From Metellina segmentata (taxonomy: Eukaryota > Arthropoda > Arachnida > Araneae > Tetragnathidae): a stretch of DNA of 64,000 bases. Location: assembly GCA_947359465.1 (NCBI GenBank), contig OX375876.1:67276998-67340997 (forward strand), written 5' to 3'. Below are positions 46,511 through 58,182 of this stretch, piece by piece (the first letter of the stretch is position 1; every line of letters begins with the position of its first letter). The position numbers and the translations under genes were made by a program. The notes under the pieces were generated by a model, which was not told the origin of the DNA, did no database searches, and saw only the letters and a list, made by a program, of their open reading frames with translations.

Positions 46511-46680
46511 ATGCCCTTTAAATGGTTAAAAGGTAGTAATGAATTAATGCCCTTCAAATGGTTAAAAGGTAGTAATGAATTAATGCTCTTCAAATGGTTA
46601 AAATGTAGTAATGCATTAATGTAATTCAAATGGTTAAAAAGTAGTAATGAATTAATGCCCTTCAAATGGTTAAATGGTAA
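46511..46680. repeat. 36-bp tandem repeat, about 4.7 units
   Basis: The unit ATGCCCTTCAAATGGTTAAA plus AGGTAGTAATGAATTA is anchored at 46511, 46547, 46583, 46619 and 46655. Length divisible by three keeps a minus frame open (NHLKGINSLLPF repeats). The array directly abuts the MITE that follows. Confidence 0.92.
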
Positions 46681-46691
46681 TGATGATAGCA

Positions 46692-47077
46692 TGGGTTGTT
46701 TCACAAATGTGCGACGAAATTGTAAAGGATTGTAGAGAGGCTCAAAATTTTTGTCAAAGTATGTAAATGCCGTGTTTATCGGGTAGATGGCGCTGTTTAG
46801 ATCAGTCGATAACATTGTTTATCTGGTCTATTGCGTTATTCCCCGTTCGGATTTATTTTCAATGGTAAGTTCCAAATTCGTGTAGCTGTGCATGCCGTTG
46901 AAAATCCTAGCGGGAAATGACACCTTACGCCCCAGAAACATGGTTATTCATTGACGCAAACAGCGCCCTCTACATCTAAATACGGCATTTCATGGCACAT
47001 ATTCTTTGAATACAGTGTATATTTTGGGCCTTTCGACCACTCTTTACAATTTGATCAGATATGCTCGAAACACCCGG
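46692..47077. mobile_element. Long-TIR MITE, copy 1
   Basis: The left half and the reverse complement of the right half align over about 150 bp. Shared phrases are AAATTGTAAAG, (G/C)TCAAAAT, TCAAAG(AA)TATGT, AAATGCCGT(G/A)TTTA and GGCGCTGTTT. The 386-bp element has a small loop around the AT-rich centre and no coding capacity. A second copy is at 54974-55360 and one solo arm at 47838-47960. Confidence 0.8.
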
Positions 47078-47837
47078 AAAAAAACCCAACTACCTAAAAA
47101 TTTGGCATGGTGACTAAAACCATTTACCAAATGAATAATGCATAAATTTCAATTTCCCACACCATTTTGAAATGCTATTTCTCATTCCCAACGAAACGAG
47201 TGCCTGGGAGACAAAACTAAGCAACTCACTCCAATGCTGCACTACTTCAATCTCGTTAATCTCATCTTCCGGCGAGACCTTAAAACGTGAGTGAAGCAAT
47301 CCCATTCGTCACTTAATTAATTTATTTGTGACGGGTCCCAGTGTGAAATGAAGAAAGAAAGAAACACTTTTCCGTGACTGAAAATGCAGACACGGTTTTC
47401 TTCAACGGAGAAAATAAGGGCGACGAAAATTGGATAAAAAGATAAGAGCTAACGTTAAGATGAGATACGTGCTTGGCGTGCATGTATTATGAGTAAGTCT
47501 CGGGAAAAGTAGAATACATAATTTAGTAAATGAAGTAAATGGATTTGGCCGTAACAGTGTAACCCCCTGTGATAGGAGGTAGTTTTCTTTTTAGACTTCT
47601 GGTGGCTGAATAGTTCCAATACATACAAGTTCTCCAAATTGTACTGGTTATGAATAAAAGCTATGAGGTTTATGAATAAGAATTTTCTTGTGAATGATAC
47701 GCTTGAAAATGTCATTTAAATAAATTGTTCGAATAATATATTTTATCTTTAATGCAAATGTCAATGGACAAGAATCCTTGCGCAAATAGAACAAAACGAA
47801 TTTACAAAATATAAATGCAAGTATTATAAATAGGACG

Positions 47838-47960
47838 TATTTTAAAGCGTGGTAGAGGAGCCAAAATAGACATTTGATGTCGAAAAATGTGGGTCTGGAA
47901 ATTCTACGTTTAAGTTGCAAAGGGCGCTGCTTAGTCAGTTGATAACATCGTTTCCTCAAA
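47838..47960. mobile_element. Long-TIR MITE, solo left arm
   Basis: The sequence GGAGCCAAAATAGACATTTG, followed by TCTACGTTTAAG and GGGCGCTGCTTAGTCAGTTG, matches one arm of the MITE. It ends next to a SINE-A fragment. Confidence 0.7.
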
Positions 47961-47964
47961 TGCC

Positions 47965-48150
47965 CTCAAGGTGGAAGTTTGGAGGATTTGGTGCCAGCTC
48001 AGGTGTTACATCGTCATCTGAAAGTGGCTCAAAATTAAGTGGTGTTGTGCTCGAATCTTTATCTTGGGGATTGATCCCGTAACGTCGCCAATAGCCCATT
48101 GTGTTGTTTTATTGCGAGGTTTATTAAAATACCTACCTGCATTCCACCAA
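47965..48150 (+). mobile_element. SINE-A, 3' half with tail
   Basis: It contains GGTGCCAGCTCAGGTGTTAC, GATCCCGTAACGTCGCCAAT and AGCCCATTGTGTTG, and then AAATACCTACCTG, the CCTA tail. Confidence 0.8.
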
Positions 48151-49940
48151 TCTACAAGGAGCACAATATAATTCTGAACTGAAAAAAATATGTCCTTAAA
48201 AACACTATCAACAGTATTTTTAATTATATTGTCAAGTATTTTAGGAATCTTTAAGGGGGTCAGTAGTTTCGTCCAGTTTACAAAGGGGACAGGTAACTTA
48301 CCTCGATACTCTAATATAGTGTGTCTTTTTAAAATAGTCAATTCCGGTAAGAATTCGATACCAAGCGGCCACTACAGCTCTGAGCAAGGTATCCGGGATA
48401 CGTGATTTATTCCTCAATAAAACATTAAAGTTTTTTGCTGTAGACATCTCTTTGTAGATTTAGAGTTTATTAGTCCGTGTAGACGAGCGTACAAGGGTAT
48501 TTATGATAGAGGCGAAAGAGATTTAAGCTCAGAAAAATTGTGCTCCTAAACGCTCTTTAGCTCTACATAAAATATGTTTAAAATAATTATTTAATAAATT
48601 ACCTACCCCGTAATAACATTTCGTAACTTAGATCGTTGAAAATTGACTATAAAAACGAGTTAAATACGCCGGAAAATAGAACCACTTTAATGCTATCCTG
48701 AATGGTCCGTTCCAAATATTTTGCAGTTGCAGTCATTCAAATGGAGATATACAGTCCGATATAAGTCGACCGGAAAATAAAGTTATATTACATGTTTGGA
48801 GTTACCCTCGTTGAATTGTAAAAAAATGTCGCTTTTCATTTGTATCGTTCCTTTTTAAAGGTACCATTGCAAAGAAATCCCATTAAATTAGTCTCTGTTT
48901 TTATATAAGCTTCCACCTCCCTATTCTTACAATCCGCTATTAAATAAAACGCATGTATTACTTTTTATCAATGGAATGTTGAAAATGGCTCAGAATAGAA
49001 TGGATAGTGGTTTATTAGGCCCCCTAATAATTTCTTCTCTTTTGAAGCAAATATTTTCGATCTAATTTGGAAAAATTTATCCTAATGTAAAGGTTTATGA
49101 GCGGAAATAATTTTCAACGGTACCTCTTCTTCGAGTTTAAAAAAACTAATCATTCCACAAAGGAATTTTTGAAATGAACTTCTATTCACACATATAGTAA
49201 TCCGCTTAAATTGAGATAAAATTTTAACACAGTTCAGTTATTTTATTGAATATAAAGTTAAATTAGCAAGAAAAATGGGCACATTTTATGCTGTAAGTTC
49301 CAATCCGTTTTCAAACACACTTTAAAGAATGACTTTTACTGATTGCTTTCCCTATCCGTGTTTAATTCCTTGTTAACAACTTTCGTGATAAAGTCGTTAT
49401 TAGTTGCAAACAGCTTTTATTGAATTAATAAGCGATCTAATTAACTCTCATGTGACAAAAAATGAATGCAGAACCCCAAAAATAAATCCGAGCTATTATA
49501 ATAGAATTCTTGATAAATAGTTCAGTAAAACCCAAAAGTGAATTGTAAAGGAATTGGTAGAAGTAATTGAATTATGTGATATGGCAGATAAATACATATT
49601 TGTTTTATGGAGGATTTTCTTTTTCTTCGGTAAAATAAATTCATTTTTGTAATGTTCACGTAATTGTAGTTTATAGTATTTGAAAAATATTTTTACTCAG
49701 TTTGAAATCGAAAGGTGCAAAATTGGCTTTGTTAAATTTTTTTAGCTATGTCGATGATTTAGAATTTGACAATATTGTCATTTCCTTTCACATTTTCATG
49801 AAAACTTTTCTGTTTCATCATAAAATAATTACATGTTTATGCAGCAAAATACCACTAAATGTTTTTTAAAGTCACACTTGGAGTTAAGAAATCATGCTAA
49901 CCATCGACAACTAAAATTTGCGTGATGTATGGCCGAGGAG
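48151..49940. other. AT-rich intronic DNA, nothing recognised
   Basis: No repeat family members or splice-flanked frames were seen. Confidence 0.6.
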
Positions 49941-50239
49941 GGTTAGTAGGTAAGAATCTATTTCACGTCGTACTAAAGTAACACACCGGGCTATTTGTGA
50001 CGTTAAGAGATCAAACAGAAGAGAAAGATCCGAGGAGAATACCACGCAACATTTTCAACAACTACATTTAGATGACAAGGTCACATCTGAAATGTCAGCC
50101 CACCCTCCAAACATCCACATCACGTGAGGACATTTGAGGTCACGACAGGTTTAAATTGAAACCCCCATGTACACAACGGTCTGGATTCGAACTTGCAACC
50201 CTCTGTTTGCTAATCTGTTACTCTGCCAAACAGGCTACC
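49941..50239 (-). mobile_element. SINE-A, full-length copy
   Basis: In reverse the head is GTAGCCTGTTTGGCAGAGTA and the B-box GGTTGCAAGTTCGAATCC, the clearest pair in the window. The body has CGTGACCTCAAATGTCCTCA and AATAGCCCGGTGTG, and the tail reads CTTACCTACTAACC. Confidence 0.86.
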
Positions 50240-50290
50240 GATTCCTCTAGAGGTTTAGCCAACATTATTTTTCATGAAAATGATCTGATC

Positions 50291-50370
50291 ACTCCCTTCA
50301 GGATTGATTCCGGACTATCACCAATAGCCCGTTGTGTTGCATCAGTGTGACGTTAATTCAAGTACCTACA
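50291..50370 (+). mobile_element. SINE-A, 3' fragment with tail
   Basis: It contains TTGATTCCGGACTATCACCA and ATAGCCCGTTGTGTTGCATC, then AAGTACCTAC. It is 50 bp from the preceding copy and in opposite orientation. Confidence 0.75.
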
Positions 50371-50693
50371 CATGAAAGTTTTTTGACTACCTCACATGAT
50401 ATTAAATGGGCATATAAAAGTTTGAGTTACTTGATCTTATGATTTCGTCACTGAAAAATCCCCTCAACGCTGCAATTTTAGCAAAATAAAGGATAAAATC
50501 TCTCTTAAGTACATGGCGCTCAAAAATTAAGGATTAAGCTGAAAAATTAGCATATCAGAGGAACGAGGAGGCAGGGCGGACTGAAAGACCAATCAGGAGA
50601 ACGAGTAGGGTCAGGTACTGTAGGTCATGCGTATATATGCAGCATGACGTAATAGGAGAGTGTTGAGGGGTATAAAGCACGCTGGCGGTGTAA

Positions 50694-50905
50694 GCTCAGC
50701 ATTTCAAACTGCAGACTTTTCAAAATCGTATATTACGTACAATTGCGAAAGTCCCCTGGTTTGTTCGAAATGAAGTCATCCATTCGGAAATTAAACTCGT
50801 AGATGAATTTTTGGAGCCTCTTTCGATTAAACTTTTTGTAAAGATTCATAAAGTTCCAAACAAAGCACTGAGGTCACTTCCACCTTATGACCCAACTGTT
50901 CGAAG
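50694..50905 (+). pseudogene. Jockey/CR1-type LINE, C-terminal fragment of ORF2
   Basis: The frame from 50694 reads AQHFKLQTFQNRILRTIAKV, then PWFVRNEVIHSEIKLVDEFL and IKLFVKIHKVPNKALRSLPP. This is the region after the reverse transcriptase palm in jockey-like non-LTR retrotransposons (LQ-FQNR-LR-I---PWYVRN--I). A stop precedes it in frame, and the polymerase motifs upstream are not present. It is the only LINE coding sequence seen. Confidence 0.72.
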
Positions 50906-51635
50906 CTCGCAGAAAACGCCAAGAGTCGTTCTGCATCAACGGTTTAATACTTTTCGGCAGAGGCCGAAACAGCGCGGAATGTTTCGTTTGGATCTTCACG
51001 AATAAGACTTCATTTCCCTCATTTAAACCTTACATTTGCATTCCCATTTTCTTGGGACGAGAGTGGACACCACTAAGCTTGGGTTTAGGACTCGATTGGA
51101 TCATTAATTATATCACAGATTAAATTCTGCCATTAAATTTTTTAAGTATTCCTCAAGGGATACCCATGTTTACTTTTCTCCTTTGTTAACTATGATCACC
51201 TGAACAGCAGTAATCAATGGATAACTTCCTTAGTGCGGTTAGTTGCATGCACCGCCTATATTATTTTCACTGGCTGCTGAAGATCTCGTGACCGGAGAAG
51301 CCACACTCTCTTTTTTCCTCTTACAAAACATTGGATCTTCTCAATCGGGGATTAGCTACCATAGGCATCTATCGCAGGTTTGTATCCCGCTTGTTTCTGC
51401 ATCTGCTGTCGCATTATGGGACAAGCACCTATTACCTACCATCCTTCGATCATCCCCTTTTAAGAACTTTCTTGTTTCGATTATTTATAATTTAGAGTAG
51501 ATGAGCTGCTTTAAGCAACGGGAGCTCCGTAAGTGATATGTCCAGTACAGTCTAGTCCAAGATCAGCATTTCCGTGAAAGATATTGCACTGCTTACATCT
51601 GTGTAAATTACGTCGAGCTGCTGACTCAGTGTGAA
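50906..51635. other. Intronic DNA between the LINE and Tc1 relics
   Basis: GC is somewhat raised and three chance-size frames are present (50887-51123, 51243-51500 and others). It may contain further LINE or transposon remnants too decayed to name. Confidence 0.45.
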
Positions 51636-52020
51636 ATGTCGAACAGGTAATCTCATAGACGACATCTGGATGACCTTACCCGAGATAAAACCACTGGGAA
51701 GATTGAGGAAGGTCGAAGTGTAACAAGTGTGGCTGCGGAGTTCGAGATCGCTCACAACATCGTTTCATGAGTTTGGAGAGCATTTCAAACTACAGGAGCA
51801 GCTGTTCGAGGATTCAGCAGTGGTCGTCCTCGAGCAACGATGGCAGTGAATGACCGGTTAATTGCCCTACAGGCAAGAAGGAACAGGCGGCAGACACCGG
51901 GAGAAATCGCAAGACACACGCAACAGACTACTGGACGACGAATATCGCGTTTTAACGTGGCCAGGAGACTGCACAATTGTAGTCTATTTGCACGACAACC
52001 TGTACTATGTGCGCTATTAT
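51636..52020 (+). pseudogene. Tc1-like transposase, N-terminal half
   Basis: From the ATG at 51636 a single frame with two or three stops reads SHRRHLDDLTR, GKIEEGRSVTSVAAEFEI, FQTTGAAVRGFSSGRPRAT, LIALQARRNRRQTPGEIARH and NVARRLHNCSLFARQPVLC. These are the paired helix-turn-helix DNA-binding domains and linker of Tc1 transposases. Similarity ends there, and the catalytic DDE domain is missing. Confidence 0.83.
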
Positions 52021-52199
52021 CTCGATATCTCTGGACGATCACAGATCCTCTGTTGAAAACGTGTAGGGGTGTTCGTCCATCGATCATATTTCCTCCCTAC
52101 ACATCACACGTACACTACCAAAGCGCTCACATTCCACAATGTTCTCATGGCGATTTTGAGTTCCCGACTCACTACAGATGTAAAAGCGGTTAGAATAAT

Positions 52200-52640
52200 A
52201 TGTTAAACTAACCTCGACTCATCAATAAAGAGAGCATGGGTTCATTGGTGGTGTCTACAGTTCTGCTGTTCTATGTACCAATTAAAGCGATCCCTCTTGT
52301 GTTGTGAAAACAGTAAAACATACCCTCGGCCTTCTGGCATAAAGGCTTTTTCATTAAACTTCTATATACAGTTTGCCGTGATACAACAGTTTCCGTGGTG
52401 GCTGTAATCTCTGAACTTAAATACCGAGCAGTAGACTTCCTGTTACAACGGGCATATATATCCATCTCTAGAAGCTGTTGGTATGCGTTTACGATCTTGT
52501 CCAGGTTTCCTTACAACAGTTCCAGAGTTCTAAAACTGTTTCCATAACGCAGAAACTGTCTTGAAATATTCACATATCTCGCTGCTTCCATGAATGTCTG
52601 CCCTGCTTCTAAACGGGCCGATAATGCGCCACTTCACATA
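52200..52640 (-). pseudogene. Second Tc1-like transposase, N-terminal half
   Basis: On the minus strand, from about 52625, it reads LSARLEAGQTFMEAARYVNI, ARCNRKSTARYLSSEITA, ETVVSRQTVYRSLMKKPLC and finally HALFIDESRLV. The Asp of DESR (52214-52222) is the first catalytic residue. There are frameshifts near 52500 and 52280. The rest of the catalytic domain is absent. It belongs to a different Tc1 lineage from the relic at 51636 and points towards it, tail to tail. Confidence 0.8.
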
Positions 52641-52827
52641 TTCTTCCAAATGTTACTTCAGAGTCATAACAAACCGTTTCAAGTCCTTACACACTGTTCA
52701 CTCAGATATTCATTTAGCACAAAGCGCTTGATTCACAGTCGGATGACGTACTGCCTTGATTTGCATATCAAAAACCGTTTAAACACTTTTGATTGGATAA
52801 TTCTAATTAGGCTTGTATTTCACTCAT

Positions 52828-53252
52828 GAGCCGCGGTAGCTCAGTCAGTAGAGCGTCGGGCTCGCATCAGAAGGTTTGTGGGTTCTGTCCTCGACGGAGC
52901 CTTCAATTCTGATGATTCCGAGATCGCCGCTTCGACCTGGCTAAGGACCGTCGTGTTCACTAATGGTGACTGGGGCACGTTAAATAGGTCGTGGTCACAA
53001 AGTCCCCCATGTTCCCATACCAAATCAATACCTCTGGGGGTACCTGATAAGGGGGTTATCGGCCTCTGATTGGGATCTAAATTCGATATGTGTGAGTGAA
53101 TGGATGTGTGAAAGGAACCTTCCTGTAAAACGGATGTGGTATGTATGTCGAGCTAAGTTGGGCTTCCTCCCAATGGGGCTCAATAACATGGAAGGGGCCT
53201 GACGGGCCTGGCACTCCTCCGATCTGCCAGTGTAGGCATAAGAAACAACAAC
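52828..53252 (+). mobile_element. SINE-C, full-length tRNA-derived copy with target duplication
   Basis: The head GAGCCGCGGTAGCTCAGTCA is an almost intact tRNA 5' half, with the A-box TAGCTCAGTCAGTAGAG and the B-box GGTTCTGTCC. A roughly 330-bp body follows, ending in AAACAACAAC. The flanks carry an 11-bp duplication with one mismatch: ATTTCACTCAT at 52817-52827 and ATTTCACACAT at 53253-53263. A segment near 52965-53010 (CACGTTAAAT-GGTCGTGGTCAC) resembles the SINE-A body. Confidence 0.85.
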
Positions 53253-53263
53253 ATTTCACACAT

Positions 53264-54794
53264 TTCCTGAAAAAAGGGATTACATCGATTGGGCATTTCA
53301 TGGAATATGTTACTATTTTTGGGTATGTAAAGATAATTTTGGACATGAGTGTATTTGTTAAAATTTTAGCACTTAGTTCAATCCTTGTTAATACTACTTT
53401 GTTTGTTTAAGCTGATAAAACTTTTGTCGTGCTGCAGTTCTTATCAGTTTATACTTTTTTCCTGGCATTTCAGCTCGGATTACTTTACTTAAATTGCACC
53501 CAGAATAAAAATATCTGTTTATTGAACGCTAACAAAAGGCAAACAGCTCAGTTATTTACGTAAAAAAACCTTTAATCGATTCTTTTTTTCTTTCTCCTAT
53601 GAGCGAAATAGTTAGATATTTGAATTTTCCATTTCAAAACAAATGATCTGCCTCAAGATTATTCCCTTGGTTACACTTAAGCCTGGGACATCGACTTCCT
53701 AAGTAGCTTATTTCTACACCAAATGCAAAGCTCATGACTCGGGGCGAAGTAAGCTAATCTCCAGGCTTTAGAAAAACAAAACTTCAGTATTTTCTTCAGC
53801 AGAATTGATCTTTCATTTTCACTACCAGTCAGATTTTTGCTTTTAAGTTGGACTGAATCTAGTTAATGTGAAACGACGGATTCAATATTTCCTTGGGAAT
53901 CGATCTGACTTAAGTAAGTCTGCTCCTCCTGTATGTCGTTAGACCGAGCGTATAAATTCTCGAGAAGAATCTAATTTGTAAAGGGACGTTGAGATCTCAG
54001 GATTGTATCTGTTGATAAAATACTATTCCTATATGAGACAATCATCTGTGCAGATCATTTTAGGCCTTCCACCATTCTCCATATATATTTAGTTGGTTCC
54101 GTTTTATATAAAAGCCATATTTGGCCATGCTGAGCCAAGCACAAGACATCAAGTAATAGACATTGCACACGAGTGAAGTTTTTACTAACACAGACGAGAG
54201 AAATGCACTTATAGAAGAATCTCACCTCTGCCGCCTTCAACCATACCCACTGAGATACTACGCCTATTTTATCACATGTGTAACCTGAAAACCAACGAGG
54301 AATACTTATAACTTTTAATTTCTACGTTTCAGAACTAACTGTTTTATTCACAACTAGTGTTTTTTCAAAATGATGAATGCTTTGTAAATTAGAGTGCTGA
54401 ATAAAGTTGAGCAAGAATGCCGTTTATCCTCAACTTAAGATTTTCCATCATTCTACCAATGCTACCTATAAACTGTCATCTATATAATGTTAGCTATCAA
54501 TGATATCTATATCTATCAATGATATTAATGCTTCAGAATTTGTCTAGATGATCTCTGTAAAAGAGATAGCGATAACAATAAAAAATCAAACCTGTAAGTT
54601 GCATTAAAATATTCATGATGCCTCCTGAAAACATGTAAATTTATGGGATCAAATGTAAAAAAAACATGTAAAAATACATCAAACTCGACCCTTTGGGACC
54701 AAAATAATTCCATGCAATAATAAAACACTCGGAAGTAACCAAAAGGAGTTAAACATTTGTAAACACTTAAGATTATGATAATACCTACCGTAAT
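53264..54794. other. AT-rich intronic DNA, nothing recognised
   Basis: Only short chance frames were seen. Confidence 0.6.
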
Positions 54795-54930
54795 CTTATT
54801 TTATGTCACACTGGAGCAATACTATGGGCTACTAGCAAGAGTCCGGGATCAAACCAGAAGAGAAAGTTCAAAGGTCAATTCCACGTAATTTTGAACCACG
54901 GTCAGATGACGAGGTTTCACTTGTTAAGAT
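54795..54930 (-). mobile_element. SINE-A, 3' fragment
   Basis: It contains GTCACACTGGAGCAATACTA, GAGTCCGGGATCAAACCAGA and TTGAACCACGGTCAGATGAC. The MITE copy starts about 45 bp further right. Confidence 0.8.
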
Positions 54931-54973
54931 TATGGAGAAATATATCTAGATTTGAAAAGGTTTTATATACATG

Positions 54974-55360
54974 GTATACCGAAAATATCAATCGAAATTG
55001 TAAGGGGTGGGAGATAGGCCCCTAAACCATTTCTGTCCAAGAATGTGCTCGCGGAAGACGCATCTTTTAGATGATAGAGAAGGAGCTGTTTAAGTAAGTC
55101 GATGGAATAATTTTTGTGGCATAAGGCGACATTTCCCGTTCGGAATTTCAACGGCAAAATCCGAATTCGCACAGCAATTCATGCCTTTGAAAATATGGGC
55201 GGAGAATAACACCTAACGCCACAGAAACAATGTTATCGACTGACCTAAACAGCACGTACCATCTAAACGTGGAATTCACGTACACATATTCTTTGACAAA
55301 ATGTATATTTGAGGTCCCTTAAAACCCTTTACAATTTGGCCAGATATTTTCGAAATATCC
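54974..55360. mobile_element. Long-TIR MITE, copy 2
   Basis: The left arm (CCGAAAATATC, CGAAATTGTAAGGGG, GTCCAAGAATGTG, GAGCTGTTTAAGTAAGTCGA) and the right arm in reverse (TCGAAAATATC, AAATTGTAAAGGG, GTCAAAGAATATGTG, CTGTTTAGGTCAGTCGATAA) are inverted repeats. Its right arm also matches the left arm of copy 1. Confidence 0.78.
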
Positions 55361-55464
55361 CGAATACTGTAAAATTGGACTGATGATTGATGTCTATGAT
55401 GAAATACTAGAAAATTGTATTAAACACATATCTGTATCTAGTATTGCGGCTAGTTGGTAGCGAT

Positions 55465-55930
55465 CACCTAAGGATAGAAAAACTATCAAAGTTTTACCAA
55501 CGAATACGTCTTTTTGTTTCTTGACACTAATGGTGATAAATAGCGCTTTCAATGAAATGAAGACTCGCTGTGTCCTGGATTTTTTGTTGATTCATGTTGA
55601 AAAGGGATCCAGGAAGAAATAGAAATAGTTGAGAATCTAGGATCAAAGCGAAATAGTTACAAATCATCAAAAACTAAAGCAGTCATTGACATTGAAATAT
55701 TCAGTCTACCTACTGATAAAATATAAAATTTATAGTGTTTAAAAACATCAGAACCGTTTAATCCCCGTAATGCGGAGGAAAATTACTATAAATCGAAATG
55801 ATGATCCCTAGGACGGAAAATCTATCAAAGTTTAACCACCATCAGAGTTATTTTTCAAGAGTCATTGAGGGTGCCAAATGGCCCTCACAATGCAAGGGAG
55901 GGCTTGCAGTGTCTTGGAATTCATCAAAAC
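55465..55930. repeat. Weak direct duplication, period about 335 bp
   Basis: AGGATAGAAAAACTATCAAA near 55472 and AGGACGGAAAATCTATCAAA near 55811 are followed by similar sequence. The duplication is old or partial. Confidence 0.4.
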
Positions 55931-56155
55931 GGAATCTTACACTCGTTCTGCCTAATTAGCTGTACTGAACGTCTCATCTTTGATCAATCAAACCTCGTTG
56001 AAGAAATTGGGTGTGATAATATTATGAGGAATACGATGTTGAGAGATTCTTTGACAATTTGTCATAGTAAATCATAATTAAATGTGTTGGGGATGTTAAA
56101 TCCTACACTCTCGTGTTTAGTGAACAGCAATTGCCCTCAGATCGCTCTCAGTGAC

Positions 56156-56163
<8 letters not shown>

Positions 56164-56213
<50 letters not shown>
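56164..56213. repeat. (TA)n microsatellite
   Basis: About 25 TA units. Confidence 0.95.
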
Positions 56214-56215
<2 letters not shown>

Positions 56216-56320
56216 TAATTTCTTTCCACAATTTTTTCTCTTCATGCATAAAACGACAAAAATGTCAAAGTTGAAATGTTATATTGTTTTTCTTGAAAGT
56301 TTTATTTGTTTAAAGCTCGT

Positions 56321-56605
56321 CTAACCATATAATTCGTCCCCATGGTGCGATTGAGGTTGAAAAACCGTTATGTCGCACTGGATTTTCAGCTCACGCAGAA
56401 TATTACTAGGCATGAGGGATTTAACGGATACTTTTATACCATTTGTCCTCCAGCGACCACTTAAGGTGTGGGGCAAAAGGTAGAGAACACAATCCATCTG
56501 TGTTTTGACTTCTTCAACTTCACTGAACAAAGAAATCTCCTTAAAGAACACACTCCTTTTGGAACATATTCCATCTTTTAGTCCCTTGTATTTTCGGGTA
56601 TGGTG
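56321..56605 (-). other. Unrecognised open frame, possible coding relic
   Basis: About 94 codons are open without a stop. They include KGLKDGICSKRSVFFKEIS, FSEVEEVKTQMDCVLYLLPH and NILRELKIQCDITVFQPQ. No in-frame ATG stands at the left edge; a GTG is at 56551. Local GC is above background. The composition looks protein-like, but I recognise no family. A transposon or retrogene relic is the likeliest source. Confidence 0.28.
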
Positions 56606-58119
56606 TCATCACTGAAGTTACCACTTGTGTTCTGAAATGTAATGCATAATAATGTTTTTTTTTCTGAGTTGCACTTTAATTTGTTAACTATTTTACCAAG
56701 GTGTTATATACTTCTATTAACTCTAACACTTAGTTATATAATGCCATCCAACCGCTTTTATAATGTCGCACTAAAGTTAAATCATCTTTTATACCATGTG
56801 TAGAAATATTAACATACTATATTAGAAAATTACTAAGTTTTTATATAAATACTTCTGTTCACCTACCACGTTTCGGCACCAATGCCCGGTTACACAATTA
56901 AGCGACATGTGGGAAAATGCACTACAATGAGTATGCGTACTCCGTATCTTTGGAAAGGGCATATCAGTATGCATGCGTATTGGAATTTACAAAAGCAAAT
57001 ATTTAAAACGGATGCATCCGTACAAACTGATGCATAGGGACACATCTTTAGTGCATAAATTTAAAAAAGAGTTACTCGCTTAAAAATGTGCACAGTCCTA
57101 AAGGCAGTGGGACTAAAATCAAACAAACAAGATATGAGATTTCTCTACAAGTGTGTACATCTGTATTTATGCAGATTGCACTTTTTACCATAATAGGAAG
57201 GCGAATTTCATAATCATCGTGCCCAACTGTCTAATATATGATATTGGAAGACCAGAGAAATAAGATCTGATTACCTATCTTCAGATGTGTGTTGTTGGGA
57301 TTTAAAATAATCCCATCTATTATTAATACCCACCACATCACAAGTGACGCAATCTATTTAATATTCACGTGCCTGTTACGATTGTAATCTAGCTGACCTA
57401 GTTATCTCCTTAGAAGACAGGATGCATCGGCATTATCTTACAAAGCATTTCGAGAAGTGTCTCTTGTCTGACGCTTTCTCTTGCAACTAGTTACATAAGG
57501 ATTACATGATGTGAAGGAAGAAGTTTGTTGATTCCATATAATAGTATGTCCACACAATACATGTAGTATTACCAAATTCTACTATGTGATGGTTTTGGAC
57601 GCAACGAATTGACCTTCTAACCTCTCACAGTCTAACCAATCTACCTTTAGATAAAATCATATAGTCAAACTGAGAGGCAGACCTCTTTCCATAATATGCT
57701 CTGGGGCTTTTTTATCAGAATGGTTTAGTTGCATTTTATTTGGAAAGGTTCTACTATAGTACCGTTTCTCGTGTGATGTTTGACATCCACTTGTTAGAAT
57801 ATGATACTGAAATGTTTGATGTGATGTATTATTTAGTTTTCTTTCACGTTTTATAGTTTAAGTTGACTTATTATTTATAACAAATTGAGTTTGATAAGTT
57901 TAATCGCAATTAGAGTGTTTTATAAACGATATCTGCTTGCGGAGAGAAAATAAAATTTTACTTTAAAAGATGATGCTTTATGTTAGTAGTACGAGATTAA
58001 ATACACTCTTTGTTCGTAATTATATTAGTTCATTATAAGTTAGTTGCTATTACTTGGAGAAATATGTATTCTTAATTCGTAACTGGTTCATTAGGTTATT
58101 GCAACTTAGTAAATCATGC

Positions 58120-58120
<1 letters not shown>

Positions 58121-58181
<61 letters not shown>
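58121..58181. repeat. (TA)n microsatellite
   Basis: About 30 TA units, ending directly at the mariner fragment that follows. It may have grown from the TA target site. Confidence 0.95.

Positions 58182-58182
<1 letters not shown>

Noticed and set aside
46474..46815. 113-codon minus-strand frame with NHLKGINSLLPF repeats
   Set aside because: It is produced by the 36-bp tandem array, which cannot close a frame unless the unit holds a stop.
51862..52087. Additional frames overlapping the Tc1 relic
   Set aside because: They are shadow frames of the Tc1 N-terminal reading.
52828..52903. tRNA gene
   Set aside because: The 5' half is tRNA-like, but the B-box is imperfect, a SINE body follows, and an 11-bp target duplication brackets the whole 425 bp.
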